Positions 28,647 through 38,403 of a stretch of 64,000 nucleotides of DNA are shown here, piece after piece. Position 1 is the first letter of the stretch, and the number at the start of each line of letters is the position of its first letter. A model generated the notes under the pieces. The model was not told the origin of the DNA and searched no databases. It saw only the letters and a list, made by a program, of their open reading frames with translations. Location of the stretch: NCBI GenBank assembly GCA_014075255.1, contig CP046178.1, forward strand, positions 2,586,020 to 2,650,019, given 5' to 3'. The position numbers and the translations under genes were made by a program. This DNA comes from Gammaproteobacteria bacterium (GTDB taxonomy: Bacteria; Pseudomonadota; Gammaproteobacteria; UBA4575).

Positions 28647-29419
28647 TGTTACGTACGTTATTTGTTTTAAGCATACTGCTAATATTGCTGTCTGCATGTA
28701 CAACGTCTAATATTGATGCTCCTTTGTCCGAAAATCAAAAAGCTGCAGAAATTAATATTCAGCTCGGTGTGCGTTATTTGGCTAAGGGCGAATTTAAGTT
28801 GGCAGATGAAAAATTACGTCGCGCACTTAAGCAAGATCCAAGATCAGCCACTGCACACTGGGTATTTGCTTTATTGCAAGAAAGATTGGGCGAGAACGAT
28901 GAGGCTGAGAAACATTTCCGTAAAGCCATCTCCTTGGACCCGAAAGATTCGAAAGCACATAATAATTATGGGACCTTCTTGTGTAACCAAGATAGAGTTC
29001 TTGAGGCAGAAAAAGAATTTCTCAACGCAGTTGAAAATCCTTTATACAGTGAAGCTTCTTCTGCTTACGCTAATGCGGGCACCTGTTTTTTAAAAGTACC
29101 TGATAAAGTGAAAGCTGAAGAGTATTTCCAAAAATCCTTAGAAAAAAATGCCTCGCAGCGTTCTGCTTTGTATCAGATGGGTTTGATCTCGTTTGAACGT
29201 CAGGAATACGAACAAGCATCATTTTATTTCCAAAAGTATGAAAGTGTAGCGAAGCATAATTCGCAATCTTTGTGGATGGCTTATCAAACCGAAGTAAGTC
29301 TCGGTAATCCAGGTAAAGCAGAAAATTATGCGCATCAATTAAAAAGATCATTTCCCGCTTCGCAAGAGGCAAGATTGTTAGCAGAAAGTTATTGGAATGC
29401 AGGAAAGAAACAACAATAG
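28637..29419 (+). CDS. pilF: Type IV pilus biogenesis lipoprotein PilF/PilW
   Basis: An outer-membrane lipoprotein with TPR repeats that is needed for assembly of the PilQ secretin. The 260 residues begin with a lipoprotein signal (LSILLILLSACTTS; lipidated cysteine at about 21), followed by TPR motifs, for example AHWVFALLQERLGENDEAEKH and AHNNYGTFLCNQ-like segments. The neighbours (rlmN before, rodZ after) are the usual ones in pilus-bearing gammaproteobacteria. ATG start, overlapping rlmN by 10 bases. Confidence 0.93.
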   Translation: MRIMLRTLFVLSILLILLSACTTSNIDAPLSENQKAAEINIQLGVRYLAKGEFKLADEKLRRALKQDPRSATAHWVFALLQERLGENDEAEKHFRKAISLDPKDSKAHNNYGTFLCNQDRVLEAEKEFLNAVENPLYSEASSAYANAGTCFLKVPDKVKAEEYFQKSLEKNASQRSALYQMGLISFERQEYEQASFYFQKYESVAKHNSQSLWMAYQTEVSLGNPGKAENYAHQLKRSFPASQEARLLAESYWNAGKKQQ

Positions 29420-30341
29420 CGAAACGCAGATAACAGCTAAAAAAAGCGTGAGCATTGGCGCGCTGTTATCTAATGCGCGTACTGCCATGGCGCTAAGCCA
29501 AGCAGATGTCGCGGAGCAGCTAAATTTACCAAAACATATAATCCAAGCAATCGAAGTGGATGATTATGAAAGCCTTCCTGAGTCCACATATATAAGAGGT
29601 TACTTGCGTAATTATGCTCGTGTAGTGGGTGTCAATGATGAAGGTTTGGTGAAGCTGTATTTTGATCAACATCATTTCGAACCCGTTGCAGAAGTTAATA
29701 GAAAGTCGAAGCAAAGTTATGACCCAGCCATTTTATGGAGTTCGGCGGCTGTGTTTAGCATACTAGTGGGGTTAGTGATTACCTGGTGGTTTGATGCTAA
29801 TCAAATACCAGAACAAGGCGCTGAGCTTGTTAATAATAAAATCGAAATACATCGGGATAATGCAGAGGGGTCACTACTGGATAAGTCTTTAGCGGGTAAT
29901 GACCAAGTGTCAGAAGTAAAAGTACCCAAGGAAAGATTTGTTACAGAGGCAAAATCCAAGTCTTCATTTTCTATAAGTGAAGCGGGGCAACGCGTTACCG
30001 GCTCGGATGAGGCAGTTACTGCTGACCAGCAGCAAGCGATGGAAGAAGCGTCTAGAAATCCTACTCTTGTTACCTCAATAGACGGCACACCGGTACTGAC
30101 CGTAACGTATGTGGAAAAAAGCTGGACCGAAATCAGGGATGCTGATTCGAATACCTTAATACAAGGTTTGATTGAACCTGGAGTCGTGAGAAACTTAAGC
30201 GGTAAACCACCCTTTGAGATTTTTCTCGGTAATTCGCCCGGTGTAATAATTGAGGTTAATGGATTTTATTTTGATCATTCGCAATACAGCAGAAGCAACC
30301 GCACAGCACGATTTCAGGTATCGAACGGCTCACTCAATTAA
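29397..30341 (+). CDS. rodZ: Cell-shape protein RodZ
   Basis: RodZ anchors MreB filaments to the membrane for rod shape. The 314-residue protein has a cytoplasmic helix-turn-helix (GALLSNARTAMALSQADVAE ... HIIQAIEVDDYESLPE, then the typical YIRGYLRNYARVVGVN), one membrane helix at about 115-137 (ILWSSAAVFSILVGLVITW), a polar spacer and a periplasmic DUF4115 domain containing YVEKSWTEIRDAD and PPFEIFLGNSPGV. It overlaps pilF by 23 bases. In most relatives ispG follows; here hisS follows directly. Confidence 0.94.
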   Translation: MQERNNNSETQITAKKSVSIGALLSNARTAMALSQADVAEQLNLPKHIIQAIEVDDYESLPESTYIRGYLRNYARVVGVNDEGLVKLYFDQHHFEPVAEVNRKSKQSYDPAILWSSAAVFSILVGLVITWWFDANQIPEQGAELVNNKIEIHRDNAEGSLLDKSLAGNDQVSEVKVPKERFVTEAKSKSSFSISEAGQRVTGSDEAVTADQQQAMEEASRNPTLVTSIDGTPVLTVTYVEKSWTEIRDADSNTLIQGLIEPGVVRNLSGKPPFEIFLGNSPGVIIEVNGFYFDHSQYSRSNRTARFQVSNGSLN

Positions 30342-30374
30342 TTTTTCCTCTCCCGCAGAAAGTAATAGTTAAAA

Positions 30375-31664
30375 ATGTCTAAGCGAATCCAATCCATTCG
30401 CGGTATGCATGATGTATTGCCGCCAGAAAGCGGTGTGTTACGTGCAATCGAGCATGCAACGCAAAGTGTTTTGCAACAATATGGTTATCAAGAAATACGT
30501 ATGCCTCTGCTTGAGCAGACAGAGCTTTTTAAACGCTCTTTGGGAGAGGTAACCGATATTGTGGAAAAGGAAATGTATACTTTTGAGGATCGTAACGGCG
30601 ATAGTTTGACATTGCGTCCTGAAGGTACTGCGAGTTGCGTACGAGCAGGCATCCAACATGGGTTTTTATATGCTCAGCCACAACGACTTTGGTATTGCGG
30701 ACCGTTTTTCCGTCATGAGCGTCCTCAAAAAGGTCGATATCGTCAATTCCATCAACTTGGTGTAGAAACATTCGGTTTTGTTGGGCCAGATATTGATGCA
30801 GAGTTGATCATTTTAAGTGCCCATATGTGGAAGAAAATCAATCTTCCCATGCAGCCAAGATTAGAAATAAATAGTTTGGGTTCATCGCAAGCACGAAAGA
30901 AATATCGAGAAATACTTATCGCTTATTTGCAGCAATATGAAACCCAGCTTGATAACGAAGCCAAGCAACGCTTGCACACAAATCCGTTACGTATCTTAGA
31001 TAGCAAAAATCCTGATTTACAAGAGATTATTCAAAATGCTCCGAGTTTGTTAGAACATTTAGATGCCGAATCAGCAGATCATTTTTTGCAATTACAAAAA
31101 CGATTGGATGCTGCAAATATTACATACACCATAAATCCTCGTCTTGTGCGTGGTTTAGATTATTACAGCAAAACCGTATTTGAATGGATTGCTGAAGGGT
31201 TAGGTGCGCAAGCTACGATTTGTGCTGGAGGCCGATATGATGGTTTAGTGGATCAATTGGGTGGTAAACCATGCCCTGCTGCGGGTTTTGCGATTGGTTT
31301 AGAAAGACTGGCCTCATTACTGGAAGGCTCTCAGCAAGCTGATTCATTAGCAAATGCTTCTGATGTGGATGTCTATATGGTGCTCATGGGTGAGGAGGCT
31401 GAAATGGCTGGATTACAACTAGCAGACCAACTTCGCACACAGCTACCTATATCTTCTGTGGTAACAAATTGCGGTGGAGGTAGTATAAAATCACAGATGA
31501 AGCGAGCCGATAAGTCAAAAGCTAGGCTGGCTTTTATTTTGGGTGAGGATGAGCTGAAAAACCAAAATGTCACGGTGAAATACATGCGTGAAAAGCGTGA
31601 CCAAGCAACGGTTTCACAGGGTGATGTACTGAATTTTTTAGATAGTTATTTAAATACGCAATAA
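30375..31664 (+). CDS. hisS: Histidyl-tRNA synthetase
   Basis: A class II aminoacyl-tRNA synthetase for histidine. The 429 residues carry IRGMHDVLPPES at the N-terminus, motif 2 in LWYCGPFFRHERPQKGRYRQ, the histidine motifs LVRGLDYYSKTVFE and GGRYDGLVDQLGG, motif 3 in GFAIGLERLASLL, and a C-terminal anticodon-binding domain. ATG start. 19 bases before yfgM. Confidence 0.98.
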   Translation: MSKRIQSIRGMHDVLPPESGVLRAIEHATQSVLQQYGYQEIRMPLLEQTELFKRSLGEVTDIVEKEMYTFEDRNGDSLTLRPEGTASCVRAGIQHGFLYAQPQRLWYCGPFFRHERPQKGRYRQFHQLGVETFGFVGPDIDAELIILSAHMWKKINLPMQPRLEINSLGSSQARKKYREILIAYLQQYETQLDNEAKQRLHTNPLRILDSKNPDLQEIIQNAPSLLEHLDAESADHFLQLQKRLDAANITYTINPRLVRGLDYYSKTVFEWIAEGLGAQATICAGGRYDGLVDQLGGKPCPAAGFAIGLERLASLLEGSQQADSLANASDVDVYMVLMGEEAEMAGLQLADQLRTQLPISSVVTNCGGGSIKSQMKRADKSKARLAFILGEDELKNQNVTVKYMREKRDQATVSQGDVLNFLDSYLNTQ

Positions 31665-31683
31665 ATTAGGTAAGCAAGAAAAT

Positions 31684-32307
31684 ATGGCTGAGTACGAAAC
31701 AGAAGAACAGCAGGTTGAAGCGCTAAAAGATTGGTGGAAGCAAAATGGTCTAGCAGTTATTGGTGGTGCAGTATTAGGTATTTCTGCGCTCATGGGCTGG
31801 CGTGGCTGGAATTGGCATCAAGAAAAGCAGGCGACTGAGGCTTCAGATATTTTCGCTGTAGTGCAAGAAGCGGTTAATAAGAATGATGTGAATGCTTTAC
31901 AAGAGCAAACTAAAACGTTGCGAGATAATTATGCAGCTACACCTTATGCATCGCTGGCAGTTTTGCATCAAGCAAAAAATTTAACTGAGCAAGGCAATAC
32001 TGATGCTGCGGAAGAAAGTTTGCGCTGGGTGTTAAATAACAGCAAACAAGAAACTGTGCAGAATGTTGCGCGTTTGCGCTTGGCCCGGCTTTTACTCGCA
32101 GACAATAAAGTTGATGAAGCTCAAGCTATGGTAGGTAGCGAAATGTCTGATGCCTATGCGTCATTAGCAAATGAAATTCGTGGCGATATTTTTGTAGCTA
32201 AAGGTGAAATTGAGCAAGCTAAAGAAGCTTATGATCAAGCCATGCAATCAGCTAGCGGTGACGGTGTAGAATACTTGCAACTTAAGCGCAATAATTTAGG
32301 CAGTTAA
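31684..32307 (+). CDS. yfgM: Ancillary SecYEG translocon subunit YfgM-like protein
   Basis: A 207-residue inner-membrane protein with a TPR-like periplasmic domain, associated with SecYEG and periplasmic chaperones in E. coli. The cytoplasmic N-terminus reads EEQQVEALKDWWKQNG; the membrane helix is at about 20-40 (AVIGGAVLGISALMGWRGW), then TPR-like helices. ATG with a reasonable AGGTAAG site. Order hisS-yfgM-bamB-der is the conserved one. Confidence 0.93.
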   Translation: MAEYETEEQQVEALKDWWKQNGLAVIGGAVLGISALMGWRGWNWHQEKQATEASDIFAVVQEAVNKNDVNALQEQTKTLRDNYAATPYASLAVLHQAKNLTEQGNTDAAEESLRWVLNNSKQETVQNVARLRLARLLLADNKVDEAQAMVGSEMSDAYASLANEIRGDIFVAKGEIEQAKEAYDQAMQSASGDGVEYLQLKRNNLGS

Positions 32308-32326
32308 CTTGGCAATTTCAATCGCG

Positions 32327-33508
32327 ATGCGTAATTGCATCAATCTACTTTTAATAATTGTGATCGCAAGCAGTTTGCAACTTGCGGGTTGCAGCGTATT
32401 AAGCAAACCAAAAGAATGGTTTGAAAAAGAAGAAAATCCGAGAGAGCCAGCAAAGCTTGCAAAAATCGAAGCTGAAAAAATTAGTGTGCAACAGGTTTGG
32501 CGTAATTCGGTTGGTAATTTAGAAGAGTCTTACAATAAAATACGTCCTTATATTACCGATAATCGTGTGTACCTTAGTGATGCTGAAGGTCGTGTAGAGG
32601 CCTGGCAGCGTGAAGATGGTAAGCACTTATGGTCTGTAAATCTTAAAGAAGATATTTCTGGCGGGGTAAATGGTGGCGAAGGAATTGTCGCCATTGGAAC
32701 GGAAAACGGCGAGGTCGTTGCTTTGGATGCAGATGATGGCAGTGAAAGTTGGCGCACCAAAGTACCGAGTGAAGCAATGTCATTGTCAGAAGCAAGATAT
32801 GGAGTCATTGCAGTAAGAACGAATGATAATTCTGTGCATGCTTTGGATGTAAGATCTGGCAATATAAGTTGGAGTGCAGGCAAAAGTCGTCCGGCATTAA
32901 CATTGCGAGGCGCGAGTCAGCCCAAAGTGGTGGGTGATTTAGTGCTAGTGGGTTTCGATGATGGAAAGTTAATGGCCATAAATTTGCGCGATGGCGAACC
33001 CGTGTGGGAAGTGCCGGTTTCAATACCAAAAGGACGCTCTGAATTAGAACGTATGTCCGATGTGGATGGTGAATTTGCTTATCTTGATGGTATCGTATTT
33101 GCAGCGAGTTTTAATGGCCGAGTAGTCGCTATTGATTTAGACACAGGTAAAACACAATGGACAAAAGATCTCTCATCATATGCAGGTCTGAGTGTAGATC
33201 GTGAGCGAGTCTATGTAACCGATGCTGATGATAGCGTTTGGGGCTTAGATATTTCTACAGGCGCAACCTTGTGGCGACAAGATAAATTTTTGTATAGGGA
33301 GCTTACTGCTCCACAAGTAATGGGTAACTACATTGTGGTCGGCGATTACGATGGTTACCTGCATTGGCTTTCTAAAGAGGATGGAAAAATTATCGGCCGT
33401 GACAATGTCGCGGGAGATAAAATAGAAGTAGCCCCTATCATTATAAATAACCGTGCCTATGTGCTGGCAAATAATGGTTCACTTTCAGTATTGCAATACC
33501 GAAAGTAA
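32327..33508 (+). CDS. bamB: Outer membrane assembly lipoprotein BamB
   Basis: BamB is the beta-propeller lipoprotein of the BAM complex that inserts outer-membrane proteins. From ATG 32327 it has 393 residues with a lipoprotein signal MRNCINLLLIIVIASSLQLAGC; that 22-residue length is normal. A TTG at 32309, 2 bases after yfgM, would add six residues and is a possible alternative. Repeated propeller blades are visible as WxxxL-type motifs such as HLWSVNLKEDISGG, SWRTKVPSEAMS and TLWRQDKFLYRELTAP. Confidence 0.94.
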   Translation: MRNCINLLLIIVIASSLQLAGCSVLSKPKEWFEKEENPREPAKLAKIEAEKISVQQVWRNSVGNLEESYNKIRPYITDNRVYLSDAEGRVEAWQREDGKHLWSVNLKEDISGGVNGGEGIVAIGTENGEVVALDADDGSESWRTKVPSEAMSLSEARYGVIAVRTNDNSVHALDVRSGNISWSAGKSRPALTLRGASQPKVVGDLVLVGFDDGKLMAINLRDGEPVWEVPVSIPKGRSELERMSDVDGEFAYLDGIVFAASFNGRVVAIDLDTGKTQWTKDLSSYAGLSVDRERVYVTDADDSVWGLDISTGATLWRQDKFLYRELTAPQVMGNYIVVGDYDGYLHWLSKEDGKIIGRDNVAGDKIEVAPIIINNRAYVLANNGSLSVLQYRK

Positions 33509-33570
33509 TTCCCCAAGTTTTTTACTAGTTTCTTTTATTCAAATATTTAGTAACCAACGAGTGTATAGAT

Positions 33571-34980
33571 ATGAAGCCTGTCATAGCGCTGGTTGGTCGA
33601 CCTAATGTTGGTAAATCAACCTTATTTAACTATCTAACTAAATCTAATAATGCTTTGGTTGCAGACCAGCCTGGTCTCACGCGTGATCGTATTTATGGCT
33701 TAAGCAAGCGTTTCGATAATCGCTATATTGTCATTGATACAGGTGGTATTGCACCACGGGATGAATCACAGGATCAAGACGATATTAATCATGCCATTAG
33801 CACACAAGCATGGCATGCCATTGAAGAAGCTGATTTGGTGTGTTTTTTGGTCGATGGTAGAGAAGGCTTGGTTTCTCAAGATCAAGAAGTTTTCAAAAAG
33901 TTAAGATCTACAAATAAAAAAGTATTTGTTTTAGTTAACAAAGTAGATTCTGGTGTGGCCAATATGCTTTCCAGTGATTTTTATTCACTAGGCGCAGAAC
34001 ATGTATATGAAACTTCTGCTAGATCAGGGAAAGGTGTACGTGCTTTATTTGCAATAATAGATGAACAATTCCCTGATCGAGAAGAAGAGCCAGAGGAAGA
34101 CGGTCCTTCAGATGTAATAAAAGTAGCGCTAGTCGGCAGACCCAATGTGGGTAAGTCAACCTTAGCGAATGCTTTGATAGGTGAAGAGCGTTTTGTAACA
34201 TCTGATGTTCCTGGTACAACACGTGACAGTATCTCCGCTAACATAGAAAAGTTTGGCACCAAGTTTGAGCTTATTGATACAGCTGGTGTACGTCGTCGTA
34301 GCAAAGTAAATGATATGGTTGAAAAATTCAGCGTGGTGAAAACCATTCAAGCCATTGAGGATGCCCACGTAGTGATATTAATGCTCGATGGCACCAAAGA
34401 ATTTGCAGTACAAGATGCGCACTTGGCAGGCATGGTGCTGCAAAGCGGTCGTGCAGTGGTGGTGGCAATCAATAAAACCGATGTCAGTTCTTTTGAAGAT
34501 CGTAAAGAGATGCAAAAAGGCTTTGACCTAAAGTTACGTTTCTTAGAGTTTGCAGAGAGACAATTTATATCCGCTAAACATAAAGAAGGTATTACAAAAC
34601 TGATGCGTGCCGCTGCACGAGCGTATAAATCAGCTAATGTGAACGTAAACACCTCTGATTTAAATAGAATGTTAGAAGGTGCTTTAGAAAGTTTTCAGCC
34701 ACCACTGGTAAGAGGGCGTAGGATAAAACTCAAATATGCTGCACAAGTAAGCAGTTGCCCACCCACCTTTGCTATTCATGGTAATCAAATAGAAAGAATT
34801 CCAGCAACCTATAAACGTTATTTGGAAAACTACTTTCGTAAGTCATTGAAACTAGTTGGAACCCCTATTCAACTTCTCTTTAAACAACCAGATAATCCTT
34901 ATGCAGGTAGGCATAATAAATTAACGCCTCGCCAAGAGCACAGCCGCAAACGCATGATGAAGAAAGTTAAAAAACGATAG
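33571..34980 (+). CDS. der: Ribosome assembly GTPase Der (EngA)
   Basis: Der has two tandem GTPase domains and acts in 50S subunit maturation. Both P-loops read GRPNVGKST, near residues 9-17 and 189-197; the G3 motifs are DTGG and DTAG; the G4 motifs are NKVD and NKTD. A C-terminal KH-like domain follows, with a basic tail (RKRMMKKVKKR). Length 469 is typical. ATG start, 62 bases after bamB. Confidence 0.98.
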   Translation: MKPVIALVGRPNVGKSTLFNYLTKSNNALVADQPGLTRDRIYGLSKRFDNRYIVIDTGGIAPRDESQDQDDINHAISTQAWHAIEEADLVCFLVDGREGLVSQDQEVFKKLRSTNKKVFVLVNKVDSGVANMLSSDFYSLGAEHVYETSARSGKGVRALFAIIDEQFPDREEEPEEDGPSDVIKVALVGRPNVGKSTLANALIGEERFVTSDVPGTTRDSISANIEKFGTKFELIDTAGVRRRSKVNDMVEKFSVVKTIQAIEDAHVVILMLDGTKEFAVQDAHLAGMVLQSGRAVVVAINKTDVSSFEDRKEMQKGFDLKLRFLEFAERQFISAKHKEGITKLMRAAARAYKSANVNVNTSDLNRMLEGALESFQPPLVRGRRIKLKYAAQVSSCPPTFAIHGNQIERIPATYKRYLENYFRKSLKLVGTPIQLLFKQPDNPYAGRHNKLTPRQEHSRKRMMKKVKKR

Positions 34981-35018
34981 AAAGTTTAAATAAAATATAG
35001 CTTGTTCCTTTAAAAAAT

Positions 35019-35396
35019 ATGACTGAGCACCTAGAAACTGTCATGGTAAAGTTATTAGCACCATTAATAATGCTACTGGCAATAGCAGTTATTTATTTTA
35101 TCTTTAATAGACAGCAGTCTCTATGGAGCCGAGTACTTGCATCGTCACATTCATTGATCGCAATAGTCGGCATCCTTTACGCGATTATTGCAAGTAGCTA
35201 CACGAGTCCATCTTCTTTTGCGCCGCATACCGCTATTTTTTCTAATATATTAGTGATTGCGTGTATATTTGGATTTGTTGCAGTATTGTATTTTGAAGGT
35301 AACAAGAGCATACATCTATTGTTGCTCCCATTTTTGTTATGCATGGCATACATATGGCATGTTGGTGGAAAGGTGATCACCCATAATTGGGTGTGA
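35019..35396 (+). CDS. Small polytopic membrane protein, unknown
   Basis: A 125-residue protein with four predicted membrane helices at about 10-28, 41-60, 72-89 and 95-115, and very short loops. The last helices carry HLLLLPFLLCMAYIW. No family recognised. ATG start with a weak ribosome site; it follows der by 38 bases. It lies 99 bases upstream of the sulfite-dehydrogenase genes and could be a membrane partner of them, but nothing in the sequence proves it. Confidence 0.6.
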   Translation: MTEHLETVMVKLLAPLIMLLAIAVIYFIFNRQQSLWSRVLASSHSLIAIVGILYAIIASSYTSPSSFAPHTAIFSNILVIACIFGFVAVLYFEGNKSIHLLLLPFLLCMAYIWHVGGKVITHNWV

Positions 35397-35495
35397 TTTT
35401 GGTGAATTGCCTAAGAGTGTGGATTGGTAAGTTACGTATGTTTATTTAAAAACTATTTGCTAGAATGCATTTCTAGATCTTCCTTTGGATAATGC

Positions 35496-36827
35496 ATGGT
35501 TTTAAAAAAAGGCACTCTCTCTGCTCGCGGACTTCATGAGCTATATGCAGAAGATGCAGGCAAAGCCGATAAGCTTTTATGGGGCAGAGAAGCGAATCCG
35601 CTTACGCGACGTGGGTTTTTAACCAAAAGTAGTTTGCTTGCCATGAGCGCTGCAGTAGGTGCGGCCATTCCTTTCGCGCATTTAATACCAAGTGGGCTGA
35701 TTCCAGCTGCATTTGCTGAAGAAGAAACACCTTTTAAAATTGAAGGCAAAGACGGCTTGATTGTATTAAATGATCGGCCCGTTAATGCCGAAACGCCTGC
35801 ACATTTGCTGGATGATGAGATCACGCCAGCGAAACATATGTTTGTTCGCAACAATGGTATTCCACCTGTTAAAGAAAAAATTGATCCAGCAGCATGGAAA
35901 TTAGAAATTGCAGGTGAAGCGTGTGAAACACCTGCTTCGTTTACCATAAGTGAACTAAAAGAAAAATTTAAAACTTATACCTATCAATTACAACTTGAAT
36001 GCGGTGGTAATGGGCGTAGTGAATTTGTGCCTTCTGCAAGTGGTAACCAGTGGACTACGGGTGCAGTCGCCTGTCCAACCTTTACTGGTGTGCGGGTACG
36101 TGACGTATTGGAGTCTTGTGGAATTAAAGATAACGCAGTGTATATCGGGTATTACGGAGCCGATACTCATTTAAGTGGTGACCTTGATAAACAGCCGATC
36201 TCACGTGGTGTGCCGATTCAAAAAGCCGTTCAAGATGAATCACTCATTGCTTGGGCGATGAATGATGAAGATATTCCATACCTTAATGGTTATCCGTTAC
36301 GTTTGGTTTGTTCTGGATGGCCCGGTTCAGTATCAGGAAAGTGGTTAACTAGAATTGTTGTACGTGACCAAGTACATGATGGCAAGAAAATGGAAGCACC
36401 TTCGTATCGTGTGCCTAAAGTTCCAGTGGCCCCAGGTACGGAAGTGCCGAAAGAAGATATGCAGATTATCGAATCCATGCCGGTTAAATCACTGGTTACT
36501 TTTCCAAAATCAGGCATTAGTCATAAACTAGCTAAACCGTTAGCGGTGCGTGGTCATGCTTGGGCAGGGGATTTTCAAGTAGCTAAAGTTGAAGTGTCGA
36601 ACGACTTTGGCGCTACCTGGAAAATGGTGATGCTTCAAGCTCCAGTAAATAAGTTTGCGTGGCAGCATTGGCGAACAGAAATAACGTTTCCTGAAATCGG
36701 TTATTACGAGGTTTGGGCAAAAGCGATTGATCGCGAAGGGCGTTCACAACCGATGGTGGTGCCAGGCTGGAACCCTAAAGGTTATTTAAACAATGCATGT
36801 CATCGCATTGCAGTTCAAGTGGTATGA
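35496..36827 (+). CDS. SorA/SoxC-like molybdopterin sulfite dehydrogenase
   Basis: A 443-residue exported molybdenum enzyme of the sulfite oxidase family. A long N-terminus carries a twin-arginine signal TRRGFLTKS (R38, R39) with a cleavage site near AFA (72-74), so it folds in the cytoplasm and is exported by Tat. The oxidoreductase domain has the molybdenum-ligand cysteine in QLECGGNGRSEF and later WPGSVSGKWLTRI; the C-terminal Mo-cofactor dimerisation domain includes VAKVEVSNDFGATWK. A cytochrome c gene overlaps its stop, giving a SorAB-like or SoxC-like electron-transfer pair. Exact substrate not certain. Confidence 0.9.
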   Translation: MVLKKGTLSARGLHELYAEDAGKADKLLWGREANPLTRRGFLTKSSLLAMSAAVGAAIPFAHLIPSGLIPAAFAEEETPFKIEGKDGLIVLNDRPVNAETPAHLLDDEITPAKHMFVRNNGIPPVKEKIDPAAWKLEIAGEACETPASFTISELKEKFKTYTYQLQLECGGNGRSEFVPSASGNQWTTGAVACPTFTGVRVRDVLESCGIKDNAVYIGYYGADTHLSGDLDKQPISRGVPIQKAVQDESLIAWAMNDEDIPYLNGYPLRLVCSGWPGSVSGKWLTRIVVRDQVHDGKKMEAPSYRVPKVPVAPGTEVPKEDMQIIESMPVKSLVTFPKSGISHKLAKPLAVRGHAWAGDFQVAKVEVSNDFGATWKMVMLQAPVNKFAWQHWRTEITFPEIGYYEVWAKAIDREGRSQPMVVPGWNPKGYLNNACHRIAVQVV

Positions 36828-37216
36828 AACTTTTCACTTTTGTTTCGTTACTGATAATTACTTTTGCGCTAAGCATTACTGTACAGGCAGAACAGGTGGA
36901 TGAATCTACTGGTTTAATCAAAACAGATGGATGGGAAACCGTACGTAATAATTGTATTGCGTGTCATTCAACAAAATTAATTACTCAAAATCACGGTGCT
37001 CGAAACCGCTGGTTGGCAATGATTGAATGGATGCAAGCTACTCAAGGTTTGCAGCAATTTGATGCTGATACACAAGAGATAATATTGTCTTATCTGAGTG
37101 TACATTACGGCCCTAAAGAAGATGCGAGGCGATCATCATTAGATCCTCTTTTGATGCCGAGTAATCCATATAAAAAAACTTTGCAGCCACAAAATATTAC
37201 GCCTGAGTTGAAATAA
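36824..37216 (+). CDS. Monohaem cytochrome c, partner of the sulfite dehydrogenase
   Basis: A 130-residue periplasmic cytochrome. The start is ATG 36824, overlapping the preceding stop as ATGA; an upstream in-frame start lies inside the molybdoenzyme gene and is unlikely. Sec signal peptide at 1-22 (LLIITFALSITVQAE). One haem-binding CIACH motif near residue 46; a methionine in the C-terminal half (DPLLMPSN) could be the sixth ligand. Size and position fit a SorB-like electron acceptor. It lacks the second haem domain expected of SoxD. Confidence 0.87.
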   Translation: MKLFTFVSLLIITFALSITVQAEQVDESTGLIKTDGWETVRNNCIACHSTKLITQNHGARNRWLAMIEWMQATQGLQQFDADTQEIILSYLSVHYGPKEDARRSSLDPLLMPSNPYKKTLQPQNITPELK

Positions 37217-37255
37217 TAATCCTATATATTATATGTGCGGAGATTGGAGCTAAGT

Positions 37256-38392
37256 ATGGATTCTGACAAGCAGCACGAATATAAACCACGCAATGTGGAA
37301 GATATGAGTGAGCAAATATTTGTTTTTGCTGAAGGGAAAATTAGTGGCTACCTTTCATGTCTTTTAGGTGTGTTGAGTTTTCTTGCCGTGCTTTGCTATC
37401 AGTTTCCTAGTTATTTAACCACTACGGATTTACGCGCAGCGTATGATTCTGTATTTTTGCAGAATGTCTTAATGGTTTGCATGTGGGCAGCGCTAATATT
37501 TTCTCTCATCACATTTATTTTAGCGAAGCGTAGAAAATTGGGCGCCATTGGTGCAGTGTTTACCTTGGCAGCTTTTGCATTAGGCGGTTACGAGGTTGAA
37601 ACCGGTGCTGTAGAACCCAACCAGCTTTCACTGGGTTTGGATTGGTTGATTTTAACCTTATTAATGTCGGTTGGAATTTTTACTTTTCTTGAAAAGATTT
37701 TTCCTAAATATAAAGAGCAGGCCATCTTAAGGCCTGAATGGACATTAGACTTATTTTATTTTGTATTTAATCACTTGTTGATTGCAGTATTATTGTTAGT
37801 CGCTAATTATTTTGTAGTCAATGTATTTGGTTGGGCGGCCAATGCAAATGTGCAGTCGACGATTCAAAGCCTACCTACAGCAGTTCAAGTACTGATTTTA
37901 GTGATTGGTGCGGATTTTGTGTTGTATTGGTCACATAGAATCTTCCATGAAACGCCTGCATTATGGAAAATTCATGCCGTGCATCATTCGGTAGAGCATA
38001 TGGATTGGTTGGCGGGTTCTCGCAACCATATTGTGCAAACCATTGTAGATCGGTCTATCGCTATGGTGCCGTTGTATTTAGTTGGTCCTGATAAAGCGGC
38101 GTTAGATATTTATGTAACTTTTGCAGCACTTCAAGCGATCACTGTGCATGCTAATTTAGGCATACCATTTGGTCCGTTGAAGTATCTCATTACCACCCCG
38201 CAGTATCATCATTGGCATCACAGTACCGATCGCCCTGCGATCGATACTAACTATGCGGTGCATACCCCTTTATTTGATAAGTTGTTTGGAACCTATCATA
38301 TGCCAGTGGAGCATTGGCCTGCGGAATATGGAACGACTAAGCGATTACCACGTAGTTTTTTAGGCCAACTTGTTTATCCGTTTAAACGTTAA
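37256..38392 (+). CDS. Sterol desaturase/fatty acid hydroxylase family membrane protein
   Basis: A 378-residue di-iron membrane hydroxylase-like protein. ATG 37256 has GGAG 7 bases before it; an upstream GTG is less likely. Six or more hydrophobic segments; an extra N-terminal three-to-four-helix part (about 25-150) precedes the catalytic domain. The histidine clusters are complete: HRIFHE, HAVHHS and HHWHHSTD. Such enzymes hydroxylate or desaturate lipids. It follows the cytochrome by 39 bases and is probably co-transcribed; the link between sulfite oxidation and a lipid hydroxylase is unexplained. Confidence 0.88.
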   Translation: MDSDKQHEYKPRNVEDMSEQIFVFAEGKISGYLSCLLGVLSFLAVLCYQFPSYLTTTDLRAAYDSVFLQNVLMVCMWAALIFSLITFILAKRRKLGAIGAVFTLAAFALGGYEVETGAVEPNQLSLGLDWLILTLLMSVGIFTFLEKIFPKYKEQAILRPEWTLDLFYFVFNHLLIAVLLLVANYFVVNVFGWAANANVQSTIQSLPTAVQVLILVIGADFVLYWSHRIFHETPALWKIHAVHHSVEHMDWLAGSRNHIVQTIVDRSIAMVPLYLVGPDKAALDIYVTFAALQAITVHANLGIPFGPLKYLITTPQYHHWHHSTDRPAIDTNYAVHTPLFDKLFGTYHMPVEHWPAEYGTTKRLPRSFLGQLVYPFKR

Positions 38393-38403
38393 CTTTCATT
38401 TCT

